Positions 44,171-53,572 of a stretch of DNA of 64,000 nucleotides are shown one piece after another. The stretch is from Psychrobacter frigidicola (GTDB lineage: Bacteria > Pseudomonadota > Gammaproteobacteria > Pseudomonadales > Moraxellaceae). The stretch's first letter is position 1. Every line of letters begins with the position of its first letter. The stretch is from positions 62,001-126,000 of the forward strand of contig NZ_VORZ01000001.1 in the NCBI RefSeq assembly GCF_007997305.1, given 5' to 3'. The notes below the pieces were generated by a model, which was given only the letters and a program-made list of their open reading frames with translations, was not told the DNA's origin and ran no database searches. The translations under genes were made by a program, and so were the position numbers.

Positions 44171-45115
44171 CTAGGTTATCCACTGTAAGGTTAATGGATT
44201 AAGATTAGTAGCTTCTTCTTCAGCTTTTTGATTAGTATTATCTTTAGTTAATTTCTTATCGGCTAAGCCAGTATTGACTACTTCTATCATCTGGCTTTTT
44301 ATCAGCTCTAACACCGCCACGAAGCTAACCACTGCTCCTATTCTACCCTGTCTTTTATCAAGCAACTCATAAAATAAACATGCGCCATTTATACTTAGCT
44401 GACGACTAATACTCACAATCCGATCAGCCAGCGGTACAGCGTCGACCTTAATGGTATGCATTTGATAATTTGGTATGAGTTGCATTTTAAATAGGCTATC
44501 AATCAATAAGGTCGGTGAGTAACTGGGTAGCTCTGTGCGCATAATATCTTGATTGGGCATGCTAACCATCGCTAAGAATACATCGCGTTCAAGACGGAGG
44601 AGAGTGTCCAAACGCTGGCTCGCCTCTTTAATTTGTGCGTATGCTTCTAAGCGATCAATCAACTCAGCCTTTGGGTCACACTCATCAGTAGGAGTTTGCG
44701 GAGTGGGCAGTAACAGCTCAGTTTTGATAGCAATCAAGGTTGATGCCATTAATAGGTAATCACCTGCTAATTCAAAATGCTCAGTATCTAACTCATTGAT
44801 ATAAGCTAAATACTGTTCAGTGATAGGCAGTATAGGCATTTGAGTCAAATCAACGTTGTTCTTCTTGACCAAATATAATAAAAAATCTAGTGGTCCTACA
44901 AATTGCTCGAGCCAAATAGCAAACGCTTGTGGTGGTACATACAAGTCTTCCGGCAGGTGCTGTACCGGTGTCTGATAGATACGCAGTGCTACAGTATTGT
45001 GGGGATTGGCGATATCATAAACATCGGCAGTAATAGATGTATGGCCGCGATCAGGTACGCTTTCAAAGCTCAGGCTATTACTTAAGTTTAGCAAGTGGGC
45101 GTATACCAATAGCAC
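44171..45115 (-). CDS. scpA: Segregation and condensation protein A
   Basis: ScpA is the kleisin subunit that bridges SMC heads. The 314-residue protein has the N-terminal kleisin motif [26 protein letters not shown] (about residue 70 onward) and the following [18 protein letters not shown]. The C-terminal part ends in the winged-helix region with [11 protein letters not shown]. The ATG at 45115 overlaps the end of trpS by 38 bp. The first 60 residues are poorly conserved, so a later non-ATG start remains possible. scpA and scpB together indicate SMC-type rather than MukBEF chromosome condensation. Confidence 0.9.
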   Translation of the reverse strand: MLLVYAHLLNLSNSLSFESVPDRGHTSITADVYDIANPHNTVALRIYQTPVQHLPEDLYVPPQAFAIWLEQFVGPLDFLLYLVKKNNVDLTQMPILPITEQYLAYINELDTEHFELAGDYLLMASTLIAIKTELLLPTPQTPTDECDPKAELIDRLEAYAQIKEASQRLDTLLRLERDVFLAMVSMPNQDIMRTELPSYSPTLLIDSLFKMQLIPNYQMHTIKVDAVPLADRIVSISRQLSINGACLFYELLDKRQGRIGAVVSFVAVLELIKSQMIEVVNTGLADKKLTKDNTNQKAEEEATNLNPLTLQWIT

Positions 45116-46217
45116 GGCGCGTTTTATCTAATTGCTTACGGCTATGGCGTCGTGCTTTGTCTGCGCCCATTTGTAAAATTTCTTCCAGCTCTCTTGGATT
45201 GGCCATCAACTCTTGATAGCGGGCACGGAACGGGGCAATCTCACTATCTATTTTATCAAACAGCGCTTGCTTGGCATCGCCCCAACCAATACCTGCTGCG
45301 AATTGTGTGCGCATAGCTGCAATTTCTTCAGGAGTGGCAAAGGCTTTATAAATCTCAAATATAGCGGAGTCATCAGGGTTTTTTGGTTCGGCAGGTAGCT
45401 GTGAGTTGGTGACGATTTTCATAATGGCTTTATGCATCTGTTTTTCGGCACTTACTTGCGGATTACCATCACCAAATAGCGGTATAGTATTGCCGTAACT
45501 TTTACTCATCTTACGACCATCAAGACCCTTTAATAATGGTGTGTCATCATCAACCACCGAGCTAGGTTCAGTAAATAGTGGCTTGTATCTAAAGTTAAAT
45601 GTACGAGCAATATCGCGCGCCATTTCGATATGTTGTATTTGATCGTGACCAACAGGTACGTGAGTAGCGTTAAACATTAAAATATCAGCTGCCATCAAAA
45701 CAGGGTAGTCAAATAATCCCATACTAATACCATCATCAAACTCATTATAGTTGATATCTTCTAAGTTTTTTATTTCCATATCGCCATGCATTTCTTTAGC
45801 TACTTTTGACGTTTCTTTATTCGCATCAACAGCAGCCTTATAAGCATGGGCACGGTTCATCAGACCTTTTGCACATGAACAATTCAAAATCCAAGCCAGC
45901 TCTGGTATTTCAGGCACATCCGATTGACGATAAAAGGTCACGCGCTCTGGGTCAAGACCACAGGCAATCCAAGTCGCCGCAATTGATTTGGTAGATTCAT
46001 GAATAATCGCAGGATCATAGCAACCGATAATGCCGTGATAATCCGCTAAGAAGAAAAATGCTTCATCATCACTGTCTTGGATAGACTCAATCGCTGGGCG
46101 AATGGCGCCAACATAGTTCCCCAAATGTAGAGTACCAGTTGGTTTAATACCCGTTAAAATACGTTTGGCTACTGTCTGTTGGGTATTTGAAGGGTTTACA
46201 CTGTCATTATTATTCAT
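45078..46217 (-). CDS. trpS: Tryptophanyl-tRNA synthetase
   Basis: A class I aminoacyl-tRNA synthetase that charges tRNA-Trp. The 379-residue protein has the HIGH-type motif [10 protein letters not shown], the tryptophan-site segment [23 protein letters not shown] and the signature [10 protein letters not shown]. The C-terminal helical domain ends in a basic [20 protein letters not shown] tail. It overlaps scpA, so the three genes trpS-scpA-scpB likely form one operon. Confidence 0.95.
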   Translation of the reverse strand: MNNNDSVNPSNTQQTVAKRILTGIKPTGTLHLGNYVGAIRPAIESIQDSDDEAFFFLADYHGIIGCYDPAIIHESTKSIAATWIACGLDPERVTFYRQSDVPEIPELAWILNCSCAKGLMNRAHAYKAAVDANKETSKVAKEMHGDMEIKNLEDINYNEFDDGISMGLFDYPVLMAADILMFNATHVPVGHDQIQHIEMARDIARTFNFRYKPLFTEPSSVVDDDTPLLKGLDGRKMSKSYGNTIPLFGDGNPQVSAEKQMHKAIMKIVTNSQLPAEPKNPDDSAIFEIYKAFATPEEIAAMRTQFAAGIGWGDAKQALFDKIDSEIAPFRARYQELMANPRELEEILQMGADKARRHSRKQLDKTRRAIGIRPLAKLK

Positions 46218-46319
46218 GAAAAATCCGTAGATATTTTTATTAAGGTGTCATTAATGGGGTTAAAGACTACTAAAGAAGTATAGCAAATTTCCATCACATC
46301 TCATATTACTTAGCTTATA

Positions 46320-47411
46320 TTACTTGTAGATGTCAGTACGACCATTAGGGCCATTTTTGAAACGACGATGGAACCACATCCACTGAGTAGGGTCAATACG
46401 AATGAGACCCTCTAGAATCTCGTTGACGCGCGTGGCATCAGCGACCTCATCGTGACTAGGATAGTTGTCTAACTGGGGCGTAATGGTCAGATGATAATGC
46501 GGACGTTTTCCACTAGGTAAGCTATCAGGGGTTTGTCGATAAGTATGCAGAGCCATAACGGCTGGCGGATGCGCTTTATCTCCGAGCTTAGCCAGTCGTC
46601 TTGGTGCAGTAATCGTTGCGGCTGGCACGCCAAAAAAGGGCGCCATCACCCCTTGTTTAAGGCCATAATCCTGATCTGGTGAGTACCAGATAACGTGCCC
46701 GTCTTTAATGGCGCTTACCAAACTGCGCATGTCACGGCTAGAGATTTGTTTGCCAAAGATAGCATTGCGGCCGTTATAAACGAGCCAATCCAAGAATGCA
46801 TTATTCTGTGGTCGATACATACAATCCATCGGAAAAAATTGCGTGCACAGCATACCGCCTAAGTCTAGCATCGTATAATGCGCGCCCAATAGAATAACTG
46901 CCCGACCATCATTTTGTGCATTAATGACATGCTGTAATCCAGAGATAGAAACAGTACGAGTAAAGATGTTCGGACGGAACCAGGTACATAACGTCTCAAA
47001 TACCCCGATACCTTGATTGACAAAAACTTGCTTGGCCATCAGCTCGCGTTCGACCTCAGGCTTCTCAGGAAATGCCAATCTAAGGTTGGTCAAGGTATCG
47101 CGCCGCCGCGAGCTCGCCAGCTTATAGAGTGTAATACCTAATTTACGCCCTAGCCAAAACTGCCAGCGCAATGGCAAATAAATCATGGGCAAAATCATGG
47201 CAAGAAGCAGCCATATACCCCAATATTTTGGCAATAAAAATCGCCCCTCGAACGGCTTTCTAGCGGCCTGTTCGGTATGTTTATGGGTTTGCTTTATGGT
47301 GGGTGTACCGACCGGTATAGCAGGCGACTTAGCAAGCTTGCTATTATTTGGCGCAGGCGTGACGGTCTTTGAGGAAGTTTTACTGGGATCGAACTGTTCG
47401 GGCGCTTTCAT
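46320..47411 (-). CDS. lpxL: Lipid A biosynthesis acyltransferase (LpxL/HtrB family)
   Basis: The enzyme adds a secondary acyl chain to Kdo-lipid A or its precursor at the inner membrane. The 363-residue protein has a Pro/Lys/Thr-rich N-terminal extension of about 60 residues, a membrane helix (about 65-85) and the acyltransferase motif GAHYTMLD (HX4D). QDYGLKQGVMAPFFGVPAATITAPRRLAKLG and a terminal PTQWMWFHRRFK are typical of LpxL. The extension is longer than in E. coli LpxL (306 residues). Whether it is LpxL or LpxM cannot be settled by eye. Confidence 0.88.
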   Translation of the reverse strand: MKAPEQFDPSKTSSKTVTPAPNNSKLAKSPAIPVGTPTIKQTHKHTEQAARKPFEGRFLLPKYWGIWLLLAMILPMIYLPLRWQFWLGRKLGITLYKLASSRRRDTLTNLRLAFPEKPEVERELMAKQVFVNQGIGVFETLCTWFRPNIFTRTVSISGLQHVINAQNDGRAVILLGAHYTMLDLGGMLCTQFFPMDCMYRPQNNAFLDWLVYNGRNAIFGKQISSRDMRSLVSAIKDGHVIWYSPDQDYGLKQGVMAPFFGVPAATITAPRRLAKLGDKAHPPAVMALHTYRQTPDSLPSGKRPHYHLTITPQLDNYPSHDEVADATRVNEILEGLIRIDPTQWMWFHRRFKNGPNGRTDIYK

Positions 47412-47561
47412 GATATCGATACTAAGGCTGAAAAGTTATGATAATGATGAGGGAGCGGGGACAGCTTTGCAAGTGAGTTTTTCACAAAGGTTTTGAGTAA
47501 TATTAGCAGTTATTGGCTCAGCTAGTAAGAGCGGCAAAAACTTTATCCAAAATGCAGATAT

Positions 47562-47600
47562 AAAAAAGCCTTATAAGCTGCTTACAGCTTATAAGGCTTT
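47562..47600 (-). terminator. Rho-independent terminator of rplM-rpsI
   Basis: A perfect 16-bp stem, AAAGCCTTATAAGCTG / CAGCTTATAAGGCTTT (47565-47580 with 47585-47600), has a CTTA loop. On the minus strand it runs into a T tract, as needed for the ribosomal operon. Confidence 0.88.
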
Positions 47601-47694
47601 GCAAATCTATTTTCCTATTATTGTACTGCTTATATAAAAGCAGGGGCAATAATAACCAACAGATAGGAGATAGCTTTGATTAACGTTCTGAAGA

Positions 47695-48081
47695 TTAACG
47701 TTTTGAGAATTGTGGACGTTTACGTGCTTTACGTAGGCCCAATTTCTTACGTTCAACTTGACGCGAGTCACGAGTAACAAACCCAGCTGCTTTTAGAGAA
47801 GGTTTATTAGTGTCATCAAGCTCAATCAATGCACGAGTAATACCGTGACGGATTGCGCCCGCTTGGCCACTCATACCACCGCCTTTCACGGTGATATAAA
47901 TGTCATAAGCGCTACCAGATTCAAGTAACTCTAGCGGCTGGCGAACAACCATACGTGAGGTTTCGCGGCTAAAATATTCATCAAGTGGTTTACCGTTAAC
48001 AACGATGCTACCAGTACCTTTAGCTAAAAAGACACGAGCGGTAGAGGTCTTGCGGCGACCAGTTCCGTAATTGCGTTCCAT
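47695..48081 (-). CDS. rpsI: 30S ribosomal protein S9
   Basis: The 128-residue protein matches S9 in length and motifs: [16 protein letters not shown] at the start, [17 protein letters not shown] in the middle and the tail [11 protein letters not shown], which reaches the P-site tRNA in the ribosome. It follows rplM by 10 bp, the standard L13-S9 operon, and is followed by a strong terminator. Confidence 0.97.
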   Translation of the reverse strand: MERNYGTGRRKTSTARVFLAKGTGSIVVNGKPLDEYFSRETSRMVVRQPLELLESGSAYDIYITVKGGGMSGQAGAIRHGITRALIELDDTNKPSLKAAGFVTRDSRQVERKKLGLRKARKRPQFSKR

Positions 48082-48091
48082 AAGTTTATCC

Positions 48092-48520
48092 TTAGATGTC
48101 TAGTTCTTTAGGTTGCTGAGCTTCATGTGGATGATCGGTACCCGCATATAGTTTCAGCTTTTTGATCATCGCATAGCCAAGAGGACCTTTTGGAAGCATA
48201 CCCTTAACCGCTTTATGTAGAACATCTTCAGGCTTACGTGCAAGCAGCTTAGTGAAGTTGGTTTCTTTGATACCACCTGGATAGCCACTGTGGCGATAGT
48301 ATTTTTTATCTTGCGCTTTTTTACCCGTTACCGTGATTTTTTCAGCATTGATGACAACAATGAAGTCACCAGTGTCAACGTGCGGGGTATAACAAGTCTT
48401 ATGCTTGCCACGTAAGCGGCTAGCAATTTCAGTAGCTAAGCGACCAAGGGTTTTGCCGTCAGCATCTACGACATACCAGTCATGGGTCACTTCAGCTGGT
48501 TTTGCACTAAGTGTTTTCAT
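48092..48520 (-). CDS. rplM: 50S ribosomal protein L13
   Basis: The 142-residue protein is full-length L13, with [28 protein letters not shown] at the N-terminus, [26 protein letters not shown] and the late [13 protein letters not shown]. It is the first gene of the L13-S9 operon. In E. coli the protein represses its own operon by binding the leader; I did not find a clear leader structure here. Confidence 0.97.
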   Translation of the reverse strand: MKTLSAKPAEVTHDWYVVDADGKTLGRLATEIASRLRGKHKTCYTPHVDTGDFIVVINAEKITVTGKKAQDKKYYRHSGYPGGIKETNFTKLLARKPEDVLHKAVKGMLPKGPLGYAMIKKLKLYAGTDHPHEAQQPKELDI

Positions 48521-48706
48521 GATAAAACCTTAAATTTAAAATTCGTTGAGAGTTCATCTGGGAACGGGGCTCTCAAAAAACAGACTGCACATTATAAGCA
48601 GTAGCGCTTACGCTTGCAAGCTGCATTGTTGTTTATTTTCGCCTGCTAATCATTAAATCCTAACGTTTTGCAGGGTTTTAAGTGTTTTTTGATATAAGCT
48701 GTCTGA

Positions 48707-49390
48707 TTATGACGATGACAGTCTATAAAGTCCAGCAACAACTTGCCCCACTTTGGTATGCTTTAGGCAATCAAAACCGGTTAACCCTTGAGCGGTCAAC
48801 GTCGTGCGTAAAGAGAGAGCCAATTCATCCAGTTGTATAGTCAAATCTTTATCGGCTTCTAAATAAATCAGCGTTCCTGCCGTTATTAACTCTTGAGTAA
48901 TCAAAGCTGTTAAAATCGGCTGCCATAAATTATCAGCATAAGGGGGATCGATGAAGACAATGTTGAAAGAGGTATTGATTATATGGTTTTGGGTTAACAC
49001 TTGCTCAGCGGCACCATGCATAATTTGATAGCTATCGGCAATAAGGCGTAGTTGCTGAGCGCTTTGTGTGAGCATTTGGCTTTGCGCACGATTGGTTTCG
49101 ATAAAGGTGCAATAAGCCGCACCGCGTGATAGGGCCTCAAAGCCTAACACTCCACTACCAGCACAGCTATCAAGTACACGCGCACCATGAGTATCCGCTA
49201 GTAGCCAATTAAATAAAGTCTCACGCAATCGATCTGGCGTTGGACGTAAGCCGTCGGCATCGATGAAAGTAATGTTACGACGTTTAAACTGTCCACCGAT
49301 AATACGGACATTACCGGCAGCTGTATTTTTATTATTATGATTTGTTTTAAGTTTGGATTTAGGTTTTGGTGATGCAGATGTTTTTTTCAT
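48707..49390 (-). CDS. rsmD: 16S rRNA (guanine966-N2)-methyltransferase
   Basis: RsmD methylates G966 of 16S rRNA on assembled 30S particles. The 227-residue protein has a basic N-terminal tail, the conserved RIIGGQFKRRN and LRPTPDRLRETLFNWL, the SAM-binding VLDSCAGSGVLGFEALSRGA and the catalytic motif VFIDPPYAD. It lies 16 bp downstream of mrdA on the same strand and is probably co-transcribed with it. Confidence 0.93.
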   Translation of the reverse strand: MKKTSASPKPKSKLKTNHNNKNTAAGNVRIIGGQFKRRNITFIDADGLRPTPDRLRETLFNWLLADTHGARVLDSCAGSGVLGFEALSRGAAYCTFIETNRAQSQMLTQSAQQLRLIADSYQIMHGAAEQVLTQNHIINTSFNIVFIDPPYADNLWQPILTALITQELITAGTLIYLEADKDLTIQLDELALSLRTTLTAQGLTGFDCLKHTKVGQVVAGLYRLSSS

Positions 49391-49406
49391 AGTATTAATA
49401 ATATCT

Positions 49407-51389
49407 TTATTTTGTCTTGGCAGTGGCGGTCAACTCAGCCTCTGCCTTTTCTTTGAGCGCATCTTGTTGATCACGTATGGCATCACGTTCAGCTTTATCT
49501 TGTACTTTTTGATTTTTAATGGCTTTAAGCTCATCGGCACTCGGCGGTAAAATAGGGTCGTTGTTACGCTGTAGCACCCAATAATCAAATAAGGCACGAC
49601 CAATGGGAGCCGCGACAACGCTACCACCACCGCCATTTTCAACCAAGACTGATAGCGCAATTTGCGGGTTGTCGACGGGTGCAAAGCCATTGAACCACGC
49701 GTGATCCCAATGGCGTTTATCGAGTGCCGCTTTATTATAGCTTTTGCCTTGTGCAATAGACTTTACCTGTGCCGTACCTGTCTTACCTGCAATACGGTAA
49801 TCGGAGGTGTATATACGGCGACCGGTACCTTGTTTAATCACATTTTCCATTGTATCTTGCATGCGTGTCCAGTCAGACTCTTCTCCATTGTAAGCGATTT
49901 TACCGTCCGGCTTTCTAATAATGGCCACTTCTGCGGCACCATTACTGCTCTTCAACAGATGCGGGGTAATGTGATAGCCTTTATTCGCAGTGATAGCAGT
50001 GGCTTTAGCAATTTGTAGGGGCGTGGCTAAGAAATAGCCTTGACCAATACTGACGGAGATGGTTTCACCTGGCAGCCACTCCGTACCGTAGCTATCCTTC
50101 TTCCATTTCGGTGAGGGCATAATACCAGCTTTCTCATTAGGCAAATCAATACCAGTTTTTGAACCAAAACCAAAGCGTACCATCCAGTCGTGCAGGCGCT
50201 GAATGCCCATCTCATACGCCAATTTATAATAATAAGTATCGACCGACATGACAATAGATTTTGTGAGATTGACCGTTCCATGACCTCCTTTTTTCCAATC
50301 ACGAAACCGATGCGAATTACCTGGCAAACTAAAATAACCGGGGTCATAGATAGTGCTGTTCCAAGTGCGCAGGCCGTAATGCAAACCTCCTAACCCCTCA
50401 AATGGCTTTATGGTAGAGCCGGGTGGATACATGCCCTGTAAAGCGCGGTTATATAACGGCTGATCAAGATCTTCACGCAGCTCGCCATAGTCTCTAAAGG
50501 AGATTCCAGAGATGAAAGGATTGGGGTCATAGCTTGGGTTACTGACAAACGCCAGTACGTCGCCATTTTGAGGGTCTATCGCTACAATTGCTCCACGGCG
50601 ACCAGCAAGCTGTTGCTGGGCTACCATCTGCAAGCCATAATCTAAGCTCAAGGTAATATCATTACCTGCAATTGGCGCCTTAGTATCCAACTGGCGCAAT
50701 ACATTACCATGAGCATCGGTTTCTACAGCTTTATGTCCCGGTTGTCCGAGTAGAATATCTTCATAAAAATCTTCAATACCGATTTTACCAATAAGGTCAG
50801 TGCCGGCATAACGATCTTTATCAATCAGCTTGGTTTCTTTATCATTAATACGTCCGACATAACCGATGACGTGCGCGAACAGCTCATCATAAGGGTAGGA
50901 ACGGGTCAGCTTACTTTCAATAGTGACCCCATTGAAAAACGGCTGACGCTCACTAAACTGCGCTAACTGGGCGTCAGTGAGGTCGATTTTAATAGTTACC
51001 GGATCATTTTTTTTACTTTGGTGCAATCTTGCCAAAATATTGATGATGTCTTCATCTGTCAGCTCAAAAATAGGCGCAAGTAACGCTAGGGTATTCTCTG
51101 GGTTCTCTACGGTATCGGGATTGAGCATAGCGGTAAAAACAGGCTGATTGTCCGCTAGCAGTATGCCATTACGATCATAAATATAACCCCGACTCGGTGG
51201 CGTTGATATCAGTCTAATGCGGTTATTGTCTGCTTGCGCCTTATATTTATCATGGGCGTACAACTGCAGGTAGCCATAACGCAGCAGCAAAACGGCCAAA
51301 CCTGCAAAGATAAGCAAGCCAAAGATAATAATCCGGTGCATGAAAATACGGTCGACTTGTTCGGCATCTGGGGTTAACGATCTATTCAT
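49407..51389 (-). CDS. mrdA: Penicillin-binding protein 2 (elongation transpeptidase)
   Basis: PBP2 cross-links peptidoglycan in the Rod complex that sets cell width. The 660-residue protein has one N-terminal membrane helix (about 20-42), a dimerisation/pedestal domain starting with PPSRGYIYDRNGILLADN, and a transpeptidase domain with PPGSTIKP (SxxK serine), SVDTYYY (SxD) and GKTGTAQV (KTG). A charged tail of about 50 residues after the transpeptidase is unusual. No rodA gene follows; rsmD does. Confidence 0.95.
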   Translation of the reverse strand: MNRSLTPDAEQVDRIFMHRIIIFGLLIFAGLAVLLLRYGYLQLYAHDKYKAQADNNRIRLISTPPSRGYIYDRNGILLADNQPVFTAMLNPDTVENPENTLALLAPIFELTDEDIINILARLHQSKKNDPVTIKIDLTDAQLAQFSERQPFFNGVTIESKLTRSYPYDELFAHVIGYVGRINDKETKLIDKDRYAGTDLIGKIGIEDFYEDILLGQPGHKAVETDAHGNVLRQLDTKAPIAGNDITLSLDYGLQMVAQQQLAGRRGAIVAIDPQNGDVLAFVSNPSYDPNPFISGISFRDYGELREDLDQPLYNRALQGMYPPGSTIKPFEGLGGLHYGLRTWNSTIYDPGYFSLPGNSHRFRDWKKGGHGTVNLTKSIVMSVDTYYYKLAYEMGIQRLHDWMVRFGFGSKTGIDLPNEKAGIMPSPKWKKDSYGTEWLPGETISVSIGQGYFLATPLQIAKATAITANKGYHITPHLLKSSNGAAEVAIIRKPDGKIAYNGEESDWTRMQDTMENVIKQGTGRRIYTSDYRIAGKTGTAQVKSIAQGKSYNKAALDKRHWDHAWFNGFAPVDNPQIALSVLVENGGGGSVVAAPIGRALFDYWVLQRNNDPILPPSADELKAIKNQKVQDKAERDAIRDQQDALKEKAEAELTATAKTK

Positions 51390-51892
51390 GTAAAGTCAGT
51401 ACCAAGGCGTGTGCCGTGTTTAAAATAATAAAAATAATCAGTTACGTTAGATTATAACAGAACAAATTTATAAGATAACATCCGTTAAAAGTGCTCGTCT
51501 TTGCTGTATTCAGCATAGTAATAGATTTTCAGATGATTATGGGTTTTTAATTGAAAAGTTAAGAGGGTGGTGATGGTTCGTAATTGATTGTCCACAACCA
51601 TTAAAACCTGAGGTTTTACAGAGAAGGCTGTACCTACCACTTACAAGCGATCGTTAAAAAATACAATCAAATGCGTTACCTTCAGTCATTTATAACCGAG
51701 GGTAATATGTGCTAATAAATAGCAAGTATGCTAAAATTAGACGTTTTTATTTATTGCATTGATTATCGCTGAAAGCACGGTTTTATTAGAATCCAGAACA
51801 AACCAGCCGCCAAATGTCAATTGCGGATAGCTAATAACAGTATCAATAGCATTAGAACGATGATAACCGTTAAGGTAGGGGCATAAAGAGTC
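51390..51892. other. Divergent mrdA / DUF445-gene intergenic region
   Basis: About 500 bp between divergent genes. The only structured element I see is a perfect palindrome, AAAACCT-G-AGGTTTT, at 51603-51617, which could be a protein-binding site. No convincing promoter pair, RNA gene or relic was recognised. Confidence 0.45.
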
Positions 51893-53227
51893 ATGGTTGC
51901 AACTTCAATATGGCAGACACTCGCTGAGCATCCAGAATTTTTTGCCATGCTGACCATTCCACCAGTGACCGCGTTTGTAACGTGGGTACATGTGTGGATG
52001 GCACTAAAAATGCTATTTTATCCGATTAAGTTTCGGGGTATTCGCATTCCAGGTTTTCCATTTTTTGGGCTACCGGGTATTGGCTGGCAAGGTATCGTTC
52101 CGCGTAAAGCTGGCAAGATAGCGGGCGTTATCGTTGATCAGACGCTCTCAAAACTGGGTTCGCTTGATGAGTTTTTTCAAGCGATGGAACCTGAGCAGAT
52201 GGCGGATTTTATCACTGAAACTGTTGATAAGAACCTTGAGGCGCTGATTGATGAGATTATGCTTGAGCGCTCAGAGACGCTTTGGAATAACATTCCTTAT
52301 GCTGTAAAGCGCCGGATATATAGCCAAGCGCATCAAGAGTTGCCCGGTATCATGCAGTCACTGGTAACTGATTTGACTTACCATGTCGAAGACTTGGTTG
52401 ATATGCGGCAGATGATTGTCAATAAGATGGAAAGTGATCGGCGCTTGATGGTTAATATGTTCCTAAAAGTTGGTCAAACAGAGATTGATTTTATTTGGCA
52501 TATTAGTGCCTTGATTGGACTCATTTTCGGTTTTATCCAGATGTTCATCTTTTTGGTGGTGCCAGCCCATTGGACGGTGCCGTTCTTTGCTGCAGTTTGG
52601 GGCTTACTCACTAACTGGATTGCGATTTGGATGGTGTTTAACCCAGTTGAGCCGCGCTTTATCCCGTATTTGAAGTTTTTTGCACGTCGTAGTGGTTTCC
52701 CTTTTATTAACTTGCAACTGCCGCATATGGCGCAATTTCGCTGGCAAGGTGGCTTTATGAAACGCCAAGAAGAAGTTTCAGTGGTGTTTGCTGAAATTGT
52801 TGTTAATGATTTGGTGACGCTTGAGAACATCATGAATGAGATGATGTATGGCGAGCGAGCGGCGCAAACCCGTGAGTTGATGAAATCGCACCTTTATCAA
52901 GTGCTAGAGTCACCTGTCGTCAGCACCACTTTACGTATGGGTCTCGGTCGCCGCGAGTTTGGTCAGCTAAAAAATACGATCATTGATAAATCGATTATGG
53001 CAACGATGGTGCCACTGCGCGATCCTGAGCTGAATGAGAGCCGGGCTAGTAAAATATTTGGGCTGTTCCGTGACCGTATCCGCGCGCTATCGCCTGATGA
53101 ATTTCAAAACTTATTGCGTCCTGCGTTTCGTGAAGACGAGCTGACCCTGATTGTGCTGGGTGGTTTAACTGGATTTTTAGCAGGTTGGCTACATCTGATT
53201 TTAGTGTTTTTTCCAGCCATGCAATAA
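51893..53227 (+). CDS. DUF445-family membrane protein
   Basis: The 444-residue protein has membrane helices near both ends and one central hydrophobic hairpin (about residues 205-260). In between are long amphipathic helices. This is the DUF445 arrangement, with the repeated IPGxPFFGLPGIGWQGIVPRKAGKIAG type segment and FNPVEPRFIPYLKFF at the second one. The function of the family is not established; it is often predicted in the cell envelope. It is a single-gene unit with a possible weak hairpin after it. Confidence 0.75.
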   Translation: MVATSIWQTLAEHPEFFAMLTIPPVTAFVTWVHVWMALKMLFYPIKFRGIRIPGFPFFGLPGIGWQGIVPRKAGKIAGVIVDQTLSKLGSLDEFFQAMEPEQMADFITETVDKNLEALIDEIMLERSETLWNNIPYAVKRRIYSQAHQELPGIMQSLVTDLTYHVEDLVDMRQMIVNKMESDRRLMVNMFLKVGQTEIDFIWHISALIGLIFGFIQMFIFLVVPAHWTVPFFAAVWGLLTNWIAIWMVFNPVEPRFIPYLKFFARRSGFPFINLQLPHMAQFRWQGGFMKRQEEVSVVFAEIVVNDLVTLENIMNEMMYGERAAQTRELMKSHLYQVLESPVVSTTLRMGLGRREFGQLKNTIIDKSIMATMVPLRDPELNESRASKIFGLFRDRIRALSPDEFQNLLRPAFREDELTLIVLGGLTGFLAGWLHLILVFFPAMQ

Positions 53228-53572
53228 AGAGGTAAGCTGAAATTATAAACAGTCATTTTAGTGGCTGTTTAACCTATCGATTTGCAGATTAGCTAGTAGG
53301 TAAATCAACAGTCAGGCTATGGTATTAGTAGCATACAGGTCTTCTACACAGGCGATACAGCGTAGATACGTCTCTGTAATAAACTGACGGTAATGTACGT
53401 CAATGTAAATTAAGTAATAAACCGTATCAGTGATGAATATTAGTGACTCATATCGATTACTAAGAATAAGATACTGATAATAAAGAGAGCCACACCAATA
53501 CTGGGCGTTTTAAAAAATCAAACAGCCCAGTCCGCAACTGTAACCGTATTAAGGTAAACAAGGTTAGACCGT
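53228..53572. other. Intergenic region before ccmF
   Basis: About 345 bp with no gene. A 9-bp stem with one G-U pair, AAACAGTCA / TGGCTGTTT (53247-53255 with 53262-53270), lacks a good T tract and may weakly end the DUF445 transcript. ccmE, which usually precedes ccmF, is not here. Confidence 0.45.
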
